Both the position numbers and the translations under genes were made by a program. The notes beneath the pieces are model-generated. The model was not told where the DNA came from. It ran no database searches and was given only the letters and a program-made list of their open reading frames with translations. Below are positions 38,461 through 49,273 of a stretch of 64,000 nucleotides of DNA, piece by piece. The stretch is from Petrolisthes cinctipes (taxonomy: Eukaryota; Arthropoda; Malacostraca; Decapoda; Porcellanidae): NCBI GenBank assembly GCA_033782935.1, contig JAWQEG010003732.1, forward strand, positions 19,952 through 83,951, given 5' to 3'. Each line of letters opens with the position of its first letter. Within the stretch, counting starts at the first letter, position 1.

Positions 38461-39490
38461 ATAACACCTAAAAAAACACATAAATAAAAACACCTGAAAA
38501 ATAACACATGTAAAAAATAACACGTGAAAGGAAATTACACCTGAAAAAATAACACCTGAAAAAATAACAGCTAGAATAAAAAAACATCTGAAAAAAACTA
38601 CACCTGAGTGAAAATTGCACCTGACAAAAAAAATAGACCTGAAAGAATATTACACCTGGAAAAAAATTACATGAATAAAAAAAATAACACTGGAAAAAGA
38701 TGGCACCTAAAAGAAAAAAAAAAAAAAACTCCATCCACAGGAAACTGTGTATTGAATTTGCATTGATTGTCTTTTACCGTCACAGTTCATTGGCCCCTCC
38801 CCGCCAATGACTGTGGTCGTCAACCAAAAAATAAATTAATACATAAATAAAATAATATAAAAATAATGACAATTATAATAATAATAATAATAATTATAAT
38901 ATAAGGAATTATATCTGAAAAAAATAACACCTGAAAAAAATACCCCTGAAAGAAATAACACCTGATAAAAAACTATAAAAAACACCTGAAAAAATATTAC
39001 ACCTGAAAAGAAATTACACCTGAAAAAGAAATAACACCTGGAAAGGAAACACCCAAAAAAATAATGCCTGAAAAGAAATAACACCTGAAAAAAAATACCC
39101 CTGAAAAAATTAACACCTGAAAAAAAAACTAAAAAAAAAAAAAATGAAAAAATAACACCTGAAAAAAATATAAGACATGAAAAAATATTAAACTTGAAAA
39201 AAAATTACACCTTAGAAGATATAACACTTGAAAAATATAACAGCTGGAATAAGCATAACACCTGAAAAAAATTACACCTAAAAGAAAATTGCACCTAAAA
39301 AAGAGACATGAAAGAAAATTACACCTGGAAAAAAATAATGCATGAAAAAAATAAGAAAAAATGCCACAAAAAAAAAAAAAAAAACGACCTCCATCCACAG
39401 GGAACTGTGTGGTGAAATTGCATTGACTGTATTTCACCATCACAGTGCATTGGCCCCTCCCCGCCAATGACTGTGGTCGTCAACCAAAAA
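38461..39490. repeat. Diverged right flank of the satellite
   Basis: The last two cores (near 38,788 and 39,448) lie here. The first is of the CACAGTTCATTGGC form seen at the left edge; the second keeps CACAGTGCATTGGC. The 18-bp tandem run is absent and monomers are irregular, mirroring the left flank. The array ends at the usual CAACCAAAAAATAAAT junction, after which AAT-type microsatellite takes over. Confidence 0.85.
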
Positions 39491-40060
39491 ATAAATTTAT
39501 GGCAATAATAATAATGTCAATAGTGATAATAATGATAATAATATTGTCAATAATGATAATAATAACAATAATAATAACAATAATAATAACAATAACAATA
39601 ATAACAATAATAACAATAATGATAATAGCAATAGTAATAATAATAAAATAATAATAATAATAATGTCAATAACAATAGTAATAATAACAATAATAATAAT
39701 AATAATGTCAATAATGATAATCATAATACTGTAATAATAATGTCAATAATAATAGTAGTAATAATAATAATATTAATAATATCAATAACAAAAATAATGT
39801 CAATAATAGTAATCATTATAATAATAATAATCATAATAATAATGTCAATAATAATAATAGTAATAATTATAATAATAATATCAATAATAATAATTATAAC
39901 GTTAATAATAATGTCAATAATAATAATAATATCAGTAATAATAATAATAAAAATAATAATGATAATAACAATAATACTAAAAATAATAATAATATTGTCA
40001 ATAATAATAATATCAATAATAATAATAATGTCAATAATAATATCAATAATAATATTTGTT
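39491..40060 (+). repeat. AAT-type compound microsatellite
   Basis: Trinucleotide runs of AAT interrupted at semi-regular intervals by GTCAATA, ACAATA and GATAATA. A shorter block of the same kind lies at about 40,625-40,760. It starts where (AAT)n would sit in a satellite unit, so it is probably the expanded AAT tract of the last unit. Confidence 0.9.
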
Positions 40061-40064
40061 ACTT

Positions 40065-40220
40065 ACTCGTTGTTATATATTCTATGCCCCGCTCCACCAG
40101 CAGATGGTGCTCCGTATGGCTTCCCTTAATATTATTTAACACTATAATCACTTCTAATTTATGTTCATATTATCTATGTCATAACCAGCGAACAGATGTG
40201 TAATAATGTCAATAATAATA
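40065..40220 (-). repeat. Copy of a LINE-tail-associated repeat, also at 41,830-42,035
   Basis: The words CCCGCTCCACCAGCAGATGG, TTAACACTATAATCACTT and AACAGATGTG occur here and again, in the same order and orientation, at 41,830-42,035. There they form the 3' side of a LINE reverse-transcriptase tail. This copy is probably the 3' end of the same LINE family. Confidence 0.6.
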
Positions 40221-40429
40221 ATAATCTCTTGCCAGGATGAGCTGCCTTCAATAACATGCCAACACACCAACAGTCATGCAAGAGCAAAAAGTTCGAGGAA
40301 TTTACCTACAGTATTTAACTTGACTGTGGAAAGTGTATTGTTGCACTGCTCAGATTTATACAATTTTACACTCATACTCATACAAAAAATAAAAATAAGA
40401 ATAAAATAAAAAATTAATAATCAAAGAGC

Positions 40430-40630
40430 CTAGCTGTCCCCCAAATACAAAGCCAGCTGTCTTTTGAAGTGTGTTAAATTTGATGATGATACAACCTCCT
40501 GAGGCAAACCATTCCAAATGTTAATTATTCTAATTGCCAATGATCTTTTGCTAATCTCTGTCTGTAAATGAGGACAAAATATATTAAACAAGTGTCCACG
40601 AGTTCTGTCGGATGATCTTAAAGTAAAAAT
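40430..40630 (-). mobile_element. LINE ORF2 C-terminal fragment
   Basis: Minus-strand translation gives LRSSDRTRGHLFNIFCPH, then ISKRSLAIRIINIWNGLPQE, then VVSSSNLTHFKRQLALYLGD and a stop at 40,432-40,430. The pattern R-(x)n-NxWNxLPxEVV-(x)n-FKxxL is the usual end of a jockey/CR1-group LINE reverse-transcriptase protein. It is intact over about 63 codons but has no upstream polymerase, so it is a 5'-truncated insertion. AAT-type microsatellite abuts its upstream side. Confidence 0.82.
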
Positions 40631-40669
40631 ATCAATAATAATATTAATTACAATAATAATAATAATATC

Positions 40670-40703
<34 letters not shown>

Positions 40704-40962
40704 TCAATAACAATAGTAATAATAATGTCAATAACAATAATAATAATAATGTAAATGGTGAATTGGAGACCACAGATTCCTCCTAACTATGCCAGGCAAT
40801 AAGACACACTGTATTTCACAGCCTAGCAACAAGCCAATAAGCCGTGTCTGCCATACATAGGGAGCAATGGATAATTCCTGCACTATCACACATTCAAATC
40901 AATCGTGAAAGTTCTTCCATTATTACATCATTTATGCCTTTCACTCTGACAAGTGCATATGG

Positions 40963-41605
40963 ATGAGAATTGGAAAACTACAAACAGAGATCTTTAATTA
41001 CGAAATGCATGGAGGAATGAAGCAGGTAGACTGTGAAAAGGATTTAGGAGTGCTGATAGATTGTGAACTTAATTTCAGAAGACATTTAGCAGAAAAAATT
41101 AATAGGTCAAATAGGATGTCTGGGTTAATAAGAAGGACATTTATAAACTTAGAGACTATTCAAAACATTGTATACTGCCATGGTGAGACCTCTTTTAGCA
41201 CCCATATAAACAAAAAGACATAAATAGAGTTGAAAATATGCAGAGGCGAGCAACGAGAATGATTCCTTCCTTACAGGGGTTGAATTATGAAGAAAGATTG
41301 AAGAAATTAGATCTTCCTTCATTGACATACAGAAGAAATAGGGGAGACATAATTAAAAAATTATAATAATAAAAATGTCAATATATCAATATATTATAAA
41401 TGAAATATATGATAGGAGAGTATGCGGCAATATATTTCAGAGAGCAGAGGAAACTAGAACAAGGGGACATAATAGTAAGAAGATCAAGAAAGTACGACCA
41501 AGATTAAACATAAGGAAATATTCATTCAGCTATAGAATTGTAAATATATGGAACAGCTGGCCTTCCCGATTATGTCATAAATTCAGAAAGTGTAAGGAAG
41601 TTTGA
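40963..41605 (+). pseudogene. Broken LINE reverse transcriptase C-terminal region
   Basis: Fragments in several frames line up with the end of a LINE reverse transcriptase: EKDLGVLIDCELNFRRHLAE and INRSNRMSGLIRRTF (40,963 on), a +1 shift to YTAMVRPLLAPI, then NRVENMQRRATRMIPSLQGL and NYEERLKKLDLPSLTYRRN, another break at an AT-rich insertion near 41,360, then RKYSFSYRIVNIWNSWPSRL. At least two frameshifts and several stops are visible. It belongs to the same broad jockey/CR1-like group as the tail at 40,430-40,630 but lies in the opposite orientation. Confidence 0.85.
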
Positions 41606-41959
41606 GATTAATCTGGACAAGGAATGGAAAAGTAAAAAACAAATATTTCAATATAAAGCACAACTACAATAAAACCTACAATTAAGTCGGCTCTGTTCTA
41701 ACGAGTTGGCAACGAATTGACAGTCAAGATGAGGAACCGGAGTCACAGGCCAGCTGGTAAAAGGCCTTCTTCCGGATGTATTCTACGGTATCCCTGACTA
41801 AAAGGAACATGATAGTAATTCAGTACTTACCGTGCTGTTATCTTGTTACTTGTTGTTAGATATTCTTTATGTCCCGCTCCACCAGCAGATGGTGCTCCAC
41901 AGGGCCTCACTCATTATTATTAAACACTATAATCACTTGTAATACTCATATAATCCATG

Positions 41960-42202
41960 TTGTAACGCTATAATCATTGTAATACTCATATCATCTGTAT
42001 CGCAACACTCAGCCAACAGATGTATTTTCAGTCTTTTCTTAAATGTCGTACAATTTTCACTCCTCCGGACATGTAATGGCAATCCAATAATGAGCCTTGG
42101 TTCACACCTTTCAAACGCTCTGAAACCCATTGTCAGATTACTCCTCGGCTCATTTAACCTGTATTGTTCGTCACTATGTCTGAGTTCCATAGAGGTCTTT
42201 AT
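41960..42202 (-). mobile_element. LINE ORF2 C-terminal fragment cut by a DNA transposon
   Basis: Minus-strand residues RSNLTMGFRAFERCEPRLI and IGLPLHVRRSENCTTFKKRL match the FxxxxPRLxxxLPxxxRxxxxxxxFKxxLKxxL tail of jockey/CR1-like LINEs. The open frame continues rightward for about 27 codons only because the adjacent transposon (from 42,203) happens to be open. The LINE similarity stops exactly at the transposon border, so the transposon inserted into the LINE. Confidence 0.75.
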
Positions 42203-43130
42203 GGTATTTATTGAAAGAATTACCGTTTTGTAGCAGTGTTGCCAGATCCGGCTAGGTCCAAGTATTTTGCCCTGGCTGGTCATTTTCTGTACTTTACCAC
42301 GGTTATTTCCCGGTAGTCTGATGCGGTCTAGGTAAGGTCAGGTAAGGTCAGGCTAATTTCAAAATGCCCCATTTGAGTATGCCCTATCTTGGAAATGGGG
42401 CAATTGCGGAGGAAATGCTATAGAAGAAAATAGTCTTAGAATGGTCTAAATAAGTGGGTAATGAAGGTAGAAAATAGTCAAATTAGAATGGTCTAAGTAA
42501 GTGGGTAATGAAAGTAGAAAATAGTCTTAAAATGGTCTAAAGAAGTGGGTAATGAAGGTAGAAAATAGTCTTATAATGGTCTAAATAAGTGGGTAATGAA
42601 GGTAGAAAATAGTCTTAGAATGGTCTAAAGAAGTGGGTAATGAAGGTAGAAAATAGTCTTAGAATGGTCTAAAGAAGTGGGTAATGAAGGTAGAAAATAG
42701 TCTTAGAATGGTCTAAAGAAGTGGGTAATGAAGGTAGAAAATAGTCTTAGAATGGTCTAAAGAAGTGGGTAATGAAGGTAGAAAATAGTCTTAGAATGGT
42801 CTAAAGAAGTGGGTAATGAAGGTAGAAAATAGTCTTAGAATGGTCTAAAGAAGTGAGTAATGAAGGTAGAAAATAGTCTTAGAATGGTCTAAAGAAGTGG
42901 GTAATGAAGGTAGAAAATAGTCTTAGAATGGTCTAAAGAAGTGGGTAATGAAGGTAGAAAATAGTCTTAGAATGGTCTAAAGAAGTGGGTAATGAAGGTA
43001 GAAAATAGTCTTAGAATGGTCTAAAGAAGTGGGTAATGAAGGTAGAAAATAGTCTTAGAATGGTCTAAATAAGTGGGTAATGAGGGTAGAAAAACCGTAC
43101 ACAATAACAGTAATTCTTTCAATATTTACC
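42203..43130 (-). mobile_element. 8-bp-TSD transposon copy with expanded internal minisatellite
   Basis: Terminal repeats GGTATTTATTGAAAGAATTA and, at the far end, TAATTCTTTCAATATTTACC. The flanking 8-mers are GTCTTTAT and GTATTTAT (one mismatch). A normal copy is about 350 bp; this one is 928 bp because the segment TAGTCTTAGAATGGTCTAAA plus 24 more bases, present once elsewhere, is repeated in tandem about 15 times between 42,429 and 43,095. Confidence 0.88.
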
Positions 43131-45509
43131 GTATTTATCATTTGGAGTATATTGGTCCTCATTACTCGTATCCACTTACTTTTGTTCCCTTTCCAATTGG
43201 GCACACGTACACACAGTATGTTGGTATAGAGTACAAATAACTTTATATATAAATAGTTTTAATAACAGCACACGTGTTTCTTGAAATAAAATCACGAACG
43301 AGAGATATGACCCTCTCCACACCGAGGTTAGACGGCAACTGACATTAATATTACCTGAATTCACCACAACACCTCAAGGAAGGGACCTACAGATTAGGCT
43401 ACCTTGGGATTAGTCAAAATTATGTACGCTTTCTCTTTTCCTTTTTTTTTTTTTTTTTTTTATAGTGCTCCTCGATTTAGTGGACCGTATTCAAGAACAT
43501 TACTTTGTGGTGTATACGATGGTGTGGTAAAGGTACGATGGATGACTGTAGCTGTTGTTTACCTATATAGTCATCATCATACTATTACCACACCATCGTC
43601 AATACCATAAATATAATAATTTCTGGCATACGATTAATTGTTTGTTTTGGTAGTTATCAGAGAATTTGAGCCGGCAGTTTAAATTGTTACGCTTATTATA
43701 GGGCTAATAATTCCACAGTGGCTTGGGTTTGTTATGATCCTCCCCAACCAACCACATGTACACTTGTCTTTTGGTTCGTTATGATCCTCCCCAACCCACC
43801 GCATTTGTCTTTGGGATCGTTATGATCCTCCCCAACCAAGCACACTTGTCTTTGGGTTCGTTATGATCCTCCCCAATCAACCACACTTGTCTTTGGGTTC
43901 GTTATGATCCTCCCCAACCAACCACACTTGTCAGTCTTACTTAAATTATATCCAACAACAAACTCAGTCTCCATATCCACGTACTAAATCTGTCAGGTAG
44001 TTCCATTATTTCCATAGTTTGTTTGGATGCTCCCCAACCACACTGTCATAGTTTCATAGTAGAGTCATCAAATCCATAGAAACACGTGCGTTTTAGTCCT
44101 CGCCACCAAACAATGACATCCACGGTTCACTGAAAAGTGGCCACACATAATTTAGCAGTATATTATTCATCATATTATCAATCTTTTAGTGCAGCCAAAG
44201 ACTAAAATAATTAATGACATCGAGTGTGATCATGACTAATAGTTCAATTCATGTTAATGAAAATAAATTAAACTACAAATGAAACCGATATCAAAATTAC
44301 ATACATATAAGCAACTTAATGGTATGTGCATAGGTTACACACTCAGTGTGCAGACACACATACGGCTAAAAATAAATGAATTACACACACACACACACAC
44401 ACACACACATAATCTATACATTCTCATACACACAGGTGCAAATCTGGGGAAAGTGTTAAGCATTTCAATTATTTACTTAATATTTTTTCACTGTAAGAGA
44501 CAATAGGGAGTTTTCATGTGGCGTCACGGTGTGCTCGGCAGCCATTTGGTTATATTTGGTAGTACAGTATACCTCTATGTATACAAGCAGAGGGTAGTGG
44601 TTAGGTCTAGCACGTTTCATTTATTTTACTATTCCTTACCATTCCTTACCACAACTACTTCTCCCCCTTCTCGCCCTCGTTATCCCTCCCCTTCTCCCCT
44701 TAGCTCCTCGCCTCCCCATCACTCGTGTACCTCATACCTCAGAGAGGGGGAGGGGATACGGGATACTGTGGATATTCAATTAAGGCATAAATTGCTTATT
44801 TAAAAAGGTAAAGAACACATGAAGCAACTATGAACGATTTTATTTGGTTGGCCAAAACCCAAATTGACTTCATCCTTCTGGTGGCCTTAGACACGTGGGT
44901 TATTATCCGGCTATACGGCCATTAACAATTAACGGGATTATCTATTGCTTTAATAGTCGTTTGACCCACTCTGGTAGCTGGTTTTCATGTCCACACACAA
45001 CAGTAACTATATTATACAATATTACTAATGAACGATACCTATATACATACTGTCATATGTAACTATCATTTATGTACATAATTAGAATAAGAAAAAAAAA
45101 TTCAAAGATGGAAGGGGGATGGTGTATATAGGGGGGTGAAGAGTGAAACGGGGAGGGGAATTATGAGATATTGGGGTAGGGAAGGAAGGAGTGATGTGGG
45201 GGGTGTTCCGGGTGTTGGTGGAGGGGTTACACGAGTACCCCACACTCGTCCCATTCTCTATAACGCCTTAGATATGATGACTGGATTAGGCTTAATATCA
45301 CTCAGTAAACTCCTAACATAACACATATAGTAATATGGTATGTCAGCCATAAATTAGTTCCGGGTGTTAAAAATAGTGTGCTGAAATAATATATTGATAC
45401 AACGATTCGTTTAGGAGATATTTGCGAAAAACAGCGTCTGTCAAGCGCTGAAACGAATAGTAGACGAGTGTTATAATAATTTAGACCTCCTTTAAGGGGA
45501 TATTTAAGA
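43131..45509. other. Intergenic with simple repeats
   Basis: No gene recognised. Contents: a poly-T run near 43,441-43,460; a perfect 15-bp inverted repeat ACGATGGTGTGGTAA / TTACCACACCATCGT at about 43,518-43,532 and 43,586-43,600, probably a small foldback element; the 41-bp minisatellite listed separately; (AC)n at about 44,383-44,410; a pyrimidine-rich stretch at 44,640-44,740; and a purine-rich stretch at 45,105-45,230. Confidence 0.5.
43728..43935 (+). repeat. 41-bp minisatellite, about five copies
   Basis: Tandem copies of a unit reading TTCGTTATGATCCTCCCCAA then CCAACCACACTTGTCTTTGGG. The first two copies are diverged or contain a small insertion, and later copies are nearly identical. 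A diverged relic (GATGCTCCCCAACCACACTG) follows near 44,025. Confidence 0.88.
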
Positions 45510-45668
45510 ATGTCACGGTTTTACTGCATGGCGATATGTTCTAACACAGACAAACTTCCTGGTTTGTCCTTCTTTTGGATCCGTAAGGTGATAAGAAACC
45601 AAGGAGAAGCACACCAGAAACTCCTGCTGAATTTATGGTTCTCCCGAATATCCAGCTATTGTCTGTAA
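45510..45668 (+). pseudogene. Possible THAP-type zinc-finger fragment
   Basis: A 52-codon open frame begins MSRFYCMAICSNTDKLPGLS and continues with FFWIRK. A C-x3-C pair followed at this distance by PGLSFF resembles the start of THAP domains (C-x2-4-C, then G-[IV]-SF), which occur in P-element-type transposases and in host proteins. The second half of the signature (C-x2-H and AVPTIF) is not visible before the stop. It would be a decayed fragment or the first exon of something unseen. Confidence 0.25.
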
Positions 45669-45829
45669 TGATGGCGGTGGCACTTATTTCGCAGTAGATA
45701 CTATCTATGTCTTACTCTCTACAGTTTCGACACACATTATACCACTCTTACACATAACGTGGTGTTCTGTTTCGTGTTTACTTTTGTCAGCTGATCGAGC
45801 TTGCTTTTGATTGGCTGGAGTCAGTCCGA

Positions 45830-46046
45830 GTCACTTGAAACGACATAGGGCACCCAGGAAGATTTAGGACTCCCTAACTACTTAGGAACAGGATAGGACG
45901 CCCTAAAATTTTTTTTTAGTATACCAACTTAGGGCATGAGATAATTATGATGTCCTAACCTGTTCCTATCTTAGGACTCCCTAAGTCAGATAGGACGGCG
46001 TGGCTGCCTTAAGTTAGGATACGTTTGAGTATCCGACCCCTGGCAG
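45830..46046. mobile_element. Dispersed foldback-like repeat with GTATCCGACCCCTG end
   Basis: A block rich in TTAGGACTCCCTAA-type words that are partly inverted relative to each other (CCTAACTACTTAGGAACAGG and CCTGTTCCTATCTTAGGACT). It ends TTTGAGTATCCGACCCCTGG. Its reverse complement is related to 8,956-9,170. It was probably mobile, but no clean target duplication was found. Confidence 0.45.
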
Positions 46047-46334
46047 ATTAACAAAAATAAATATATGATTTTGTCGCTTGGAATAGTTTGGAAATGAAAG
46101 CTATGTATGATACCTGTGAGAGTTCCTTTACAGCTGTGGTATCAATAGGGGCTTAATCTTACCAGTTTGGTCAACTATCCAACAAAGTATATTTGCTATA
46201 ATTTCCACGTCATGATCACGGAATTTAGCAGACTAGATAAGCTTGGAGTAACACTTGAAAAGACTCATTGAGTAGTATTCATTATCACCAAGAGATCGAA
46301 AGAAAATAAGGAGTGTTTAACGTGTTCACTGGTA

Positions 46335-47237
46335 GCTTATGCTGGGTATGATATTATTTCATTTATTCGGTCTTTCATTGATGATATGGTATATTAACTA
46401 CATTATAGTGACTCACAATATAATATGAATAAGTATTTCTTTAACCGATATATCAGTGAATGGCTGATTAAATATAAATACATTTCGGTTAATAGGTGAA
46501 ATGAGTTAGATAAACAAAACTATCGTTGGCTCTCATCCACAGTCACCTTCGTATAATATATATATACAACGTACTTAATCTCTATTATGATAAGTATTTT
46601 ATGTTCACATTGTTCAGTATGAATGTATATGTATGTCACACTAGAGTAATATGTGTGTATATATGCATGTCACACTAGAATGTGTGTATGTATGTATGTC
46701 ACACTAGAGTAATATGTATGTATGTATATATGTCACACAAGAATAATATGTATGTATGTATGTCACACTAGAGTAATATATGTATGTATGTATGTACAGC
46801 CGTGGTCAAAAATAATCATCCATATAGGAATAACTCACGTAAGATTTTGACAGCTTCCCTCTGTTCCTTAGCTGATAAACATTCCAATAAATAGGTATAG
46901 TGCCATCGTTTAATTTAATACAAACAGCTACACACTGCTTAAAACAATACAATAGTATGTGAACATGAAAACATTACACAGTAAATTGTTAAAGTTACCC
47001 ATATGTGGATGATTATTATTGACCACGACTGTATGTATGTATGTCACACTAGAGTAATATGTATGTATGTCACACTAAAATAATATGTATGTTTGTCACA
47101 CTATAGTAATATGTATGTATGTATGTCACACTAGAGTAGTATGTATGTATGTCACACTAGAGTAATATGTATGTATGCCACACTAGAGTAATATGTATGT
47201 ATGTATGAATGTCACACTAGAGTAATATGTATGTATT
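46335..47237 (+). repeat. 0.9-kb segment duplicated from 7,649-8,545
   Basis: Direct-orientation copy of the middle of the 7,531-8,898 element. It includes the AT-rich left part (ATTCGGTCTTTCATTGATGA..), the TGTATG/GTCACACTAGAG minisatellite and the MITE. Only scattered substitutions and short repeat-length differences separate the two. The terminal inverted repeats of the other locus are absent here. Confidence 0.9.
46795..47033. mobile_element. 239-bp Tc1/mariner-type MITE, second copy
   Basis: Same ends, TA borders and length as the copy at 8,103-8,341, and the same position within the minisatellite. It was therefore carried along when the larger segment was duplicated, not inserted independently. 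Confidence 0.85.
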
Positions 47238-47453
47238 AGGCTTTTATCTGAGGTTTTTAGAATGATTTATTTACTTTGTAAAGTACTTTTTTGTGTAATA
47301 TGTAAGAGAATTCCTACATTATATTAGTTTGGAAAATGGTAACACTTTTTTTCACCATCTAGTAGCGCCAGACGAGACCACATATTAGTACTTATTTTAG
47401 AGATGCCCAAATAAAAGAGTTGCTTTTTACTAGTATTTCCTGATAGAAAAAAG

Positions 47454-47816
47454 GGTATTTATTGAAAGAATTACCGTTTTGCAGCAGTGTTGCCAGATCC
47501 GGCTGGGTCCCAGTATTTTACCCCTGTCATTTATTGTACTTTATCACGATTATTTCCCGGTAGTTTGCCCAGGTTAGGTTCCGGTAGTTTGCCCAGGTTA
47601 GGTCCCGGTAGTCTGATGCGGTCTAGGTTAGGTTAGGTCAGGTCAGGTAAGGTCAGGCTAATTTCAAAATGCCCCATTTGAATATGCCCTATCTTGGAAA
47701 TGGGGCATTTGCGGAAGAAATGCCATAGAAGAAAATAGTCTTAGAATGGTCTAAATAAGTGGGTAATGAAGGTAGAAAAACCGTACGCAATAACGGTAAT
47801 TCATTCAATATTTACC
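47454..47816 (-). mobile_element. Intact 8-bp-TSD transposon copy
   Basis: A 363-bp copy with both terminal inverted repeats (GGTATTTATTGAAAGAATTA.. and its complement), flanked by identical 8-mers GAAAAAAG at 47,446-47,453 and 47,817-47,824. Interior landmarks: GTGTTGCCAGATCCGGC, TTAGGTCCCGGTAGTCTG, AAAATGCCCCATTTG, TAGTCTTAGAATGGTCTAAA once. It is the best template for the family in this window. It has no coding capacity. Confidence 0.9.
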
Positions 47817-47824
47817 GAAAAAAG

Positions 47825-48912
47825 TCTTATGAACAAAAGTGTATGTAATTGTTTTGATGATTATTTCAGTTAATTGAACAAAAACAATAATACTGAAAGT
47901 ACACAAACGCCACAGAAAACGGATATTTTTATCCTAACCTAACTACGGCGATCAGCCCGGTTTGTTTACGAGGAAGCCAACGGGACCGGGTTAATGAAAA
48001 ATAGAATACAGAAAATAGAAAGGGTAAGGTAGACTATCATCATCTGACGCCAGTTAACATCAATGTTATTACCACCAATATAATACAGTTTAACTATAGA
48101 ATGAATATGGTACCATCATTTAACACCAGTTATTGTTAATATCAATGTCATTACCACCAATATAAATACTGTTTAATAATCCGGCACAAACCAATTGGCA
48201 ATTACAAACAAAGCGGCAACGTAAATAAGGATTAAAGCCATTTAAAGGGGAAATTCTTTATTATTTAAGAGATGTCTGTTTCTTGGTGTAGTTTGGAGGA
48301 TTCGATGGCCCTCCACTTCACCAAAAATGAGTGCCGCATTGTAGTATTCCCTTAATTAAGTAAATGGTTTTCAGGGTCATGGATAGAGAGAGGAGGGACT
48401 GCTCCAACATGATGACAGGCAGATAATATCACGCCCTTCACTCATACTATTAAGGTGTCAGTATGAGCGTCTTATTTCGTTGTTATGTTGGGAAATGGAC
48501 TCTATAAGTGATTGATTCCCACAACTTGTTCTGCTTTGGTACAGTACATGAATTAATTACGATTTGATTGGTCAAGTTTTGATGGATAGCCGGGACAAGT
48601 CTCGCTAAAGTATGTGGTTTATTTCCTTATTATATGTTAATTAATAAGAATCATTACATTCATTTCAAATAAGTGTAGTGTGGTAATATTTATCTATGCT
48701 AAATATACCGTTAGTGTTTAGCAATGACACATTCCCTTATTAATGTATTATAAGGACATGGCAAAATAATTTATATGTTGTTTATTATTTGTTTATATTT
48801 AAAGATGCTGCACCAGTTATTATATGGTTAATGCTAAATTCGGTATATATTTACTAGATGCCACAATTGGATATCAGAGTTTTAACACATCATTCAATGT
48901 ATAACATCATTT
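47825..48912. other. Intergenic
   Basis: No exon recognised. A roughly 85-bp imperfect tandem duplication (ATCAATGTYATTACCACCAA) is visible at about 48,050-48,175. A short dispersed motif (GTAGTTTGGAGGATTCGATG) is near 48,285, in reverse orientation to copies elsewhere in the window. Confidence 0.45.
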
Positions 48913-49265
48913 GGTAAATATTGAAAGAATTACCGCTTTTGCGTACGGTTTTTCTACCTTCATTACTCACTTATTTAGACAATTCTAAAACTATTTTCTT
49001 CTATGGCATTTCCTCTGCAAATGCCCCATTTCCAAGATAGGGCATATTCAAATGGGGCATTTTGAAACTAGCCTGACCTTGCCTAACCTAACCTAGACCA
49101 CATCAGACTACCGGGACCTAACTTGGGCAAACTACCGGGACCTAACCTGGGCAAACTACCGGGATATACCCGTGGTAAAGTACAGGAAATGGCCGGGGCA
49201 AAATACTGGGACCTAGCCAGATCTGGCAACACTACTACAAAATGGTAATTCTTTCAATAAATATT
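48913..49265 (+). mobile_element. 8-bp-TSD transposon copy
   Basis: A 353-bp copy in the opposite orientation to the one at 47,454. It begins GGTAAATATTGAAAGAATTA and ends TAATTCTTTCAATAAATATT (last two bases mutated). It is flanked by identical 8-mers CATCATTT at 48,905-48,912 and 49,266-49,273. Confidence 0.9.
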
Positions 49266-49273
49266 CATCATTT

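Larger units (their letters stand above)
9891..39490. repeat. ~29.6-kb hierarchical A-rich satellite array
   Basis: The whole stretch is built from variants of one monomer, ATTCCACCTGAAAAAGAA (18 bp), with sister forms ATAACACCTGAAAAAGAA, CACATGAAAAGAAATAA and shorter. These are organised in units of about 0.65-0.95 kb. Each mature unit reads: poly-A; a conserved ~105-bp core; (AAT)n; a tandem run of the 18-bp monomer in the order GAAAGAGAA forms, GAAAAAGAA forms, ATAACACC forms; then a fixed non-tandem tail (ATACCAAAAAAACACCTG, AACGGCTGGAATAAAATAAC, AATTGCACCTGAC, TGCATGATAA, AATGCCACC) leading to the next poly-A. The plus strand is purine-rich throughout. Open frames of up to 767 codons on either strand result from an 18-bp (six-codon) period without stops and are not genes. 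Confidence 0.97.

Noticed and set aside
9883..39490. Dozens of long open frames on both strands (up to 767 codons) encoding IPPEKE-, FQVEFL- or SGGISF-type repeats
   Set aside because: The 18-bp period equals six codons and lacks stops in several frames on both strands at once. The frames run through poly-A, AAT and core sequence without codon bias, and no known domain appears. They are by-products of the satellite.
9891..39490. CRISPR array
   Set aside because: The repeats are directly adjacent with no unique spacers, periods are 14-18 bp, and the DNA is eukaryotic.
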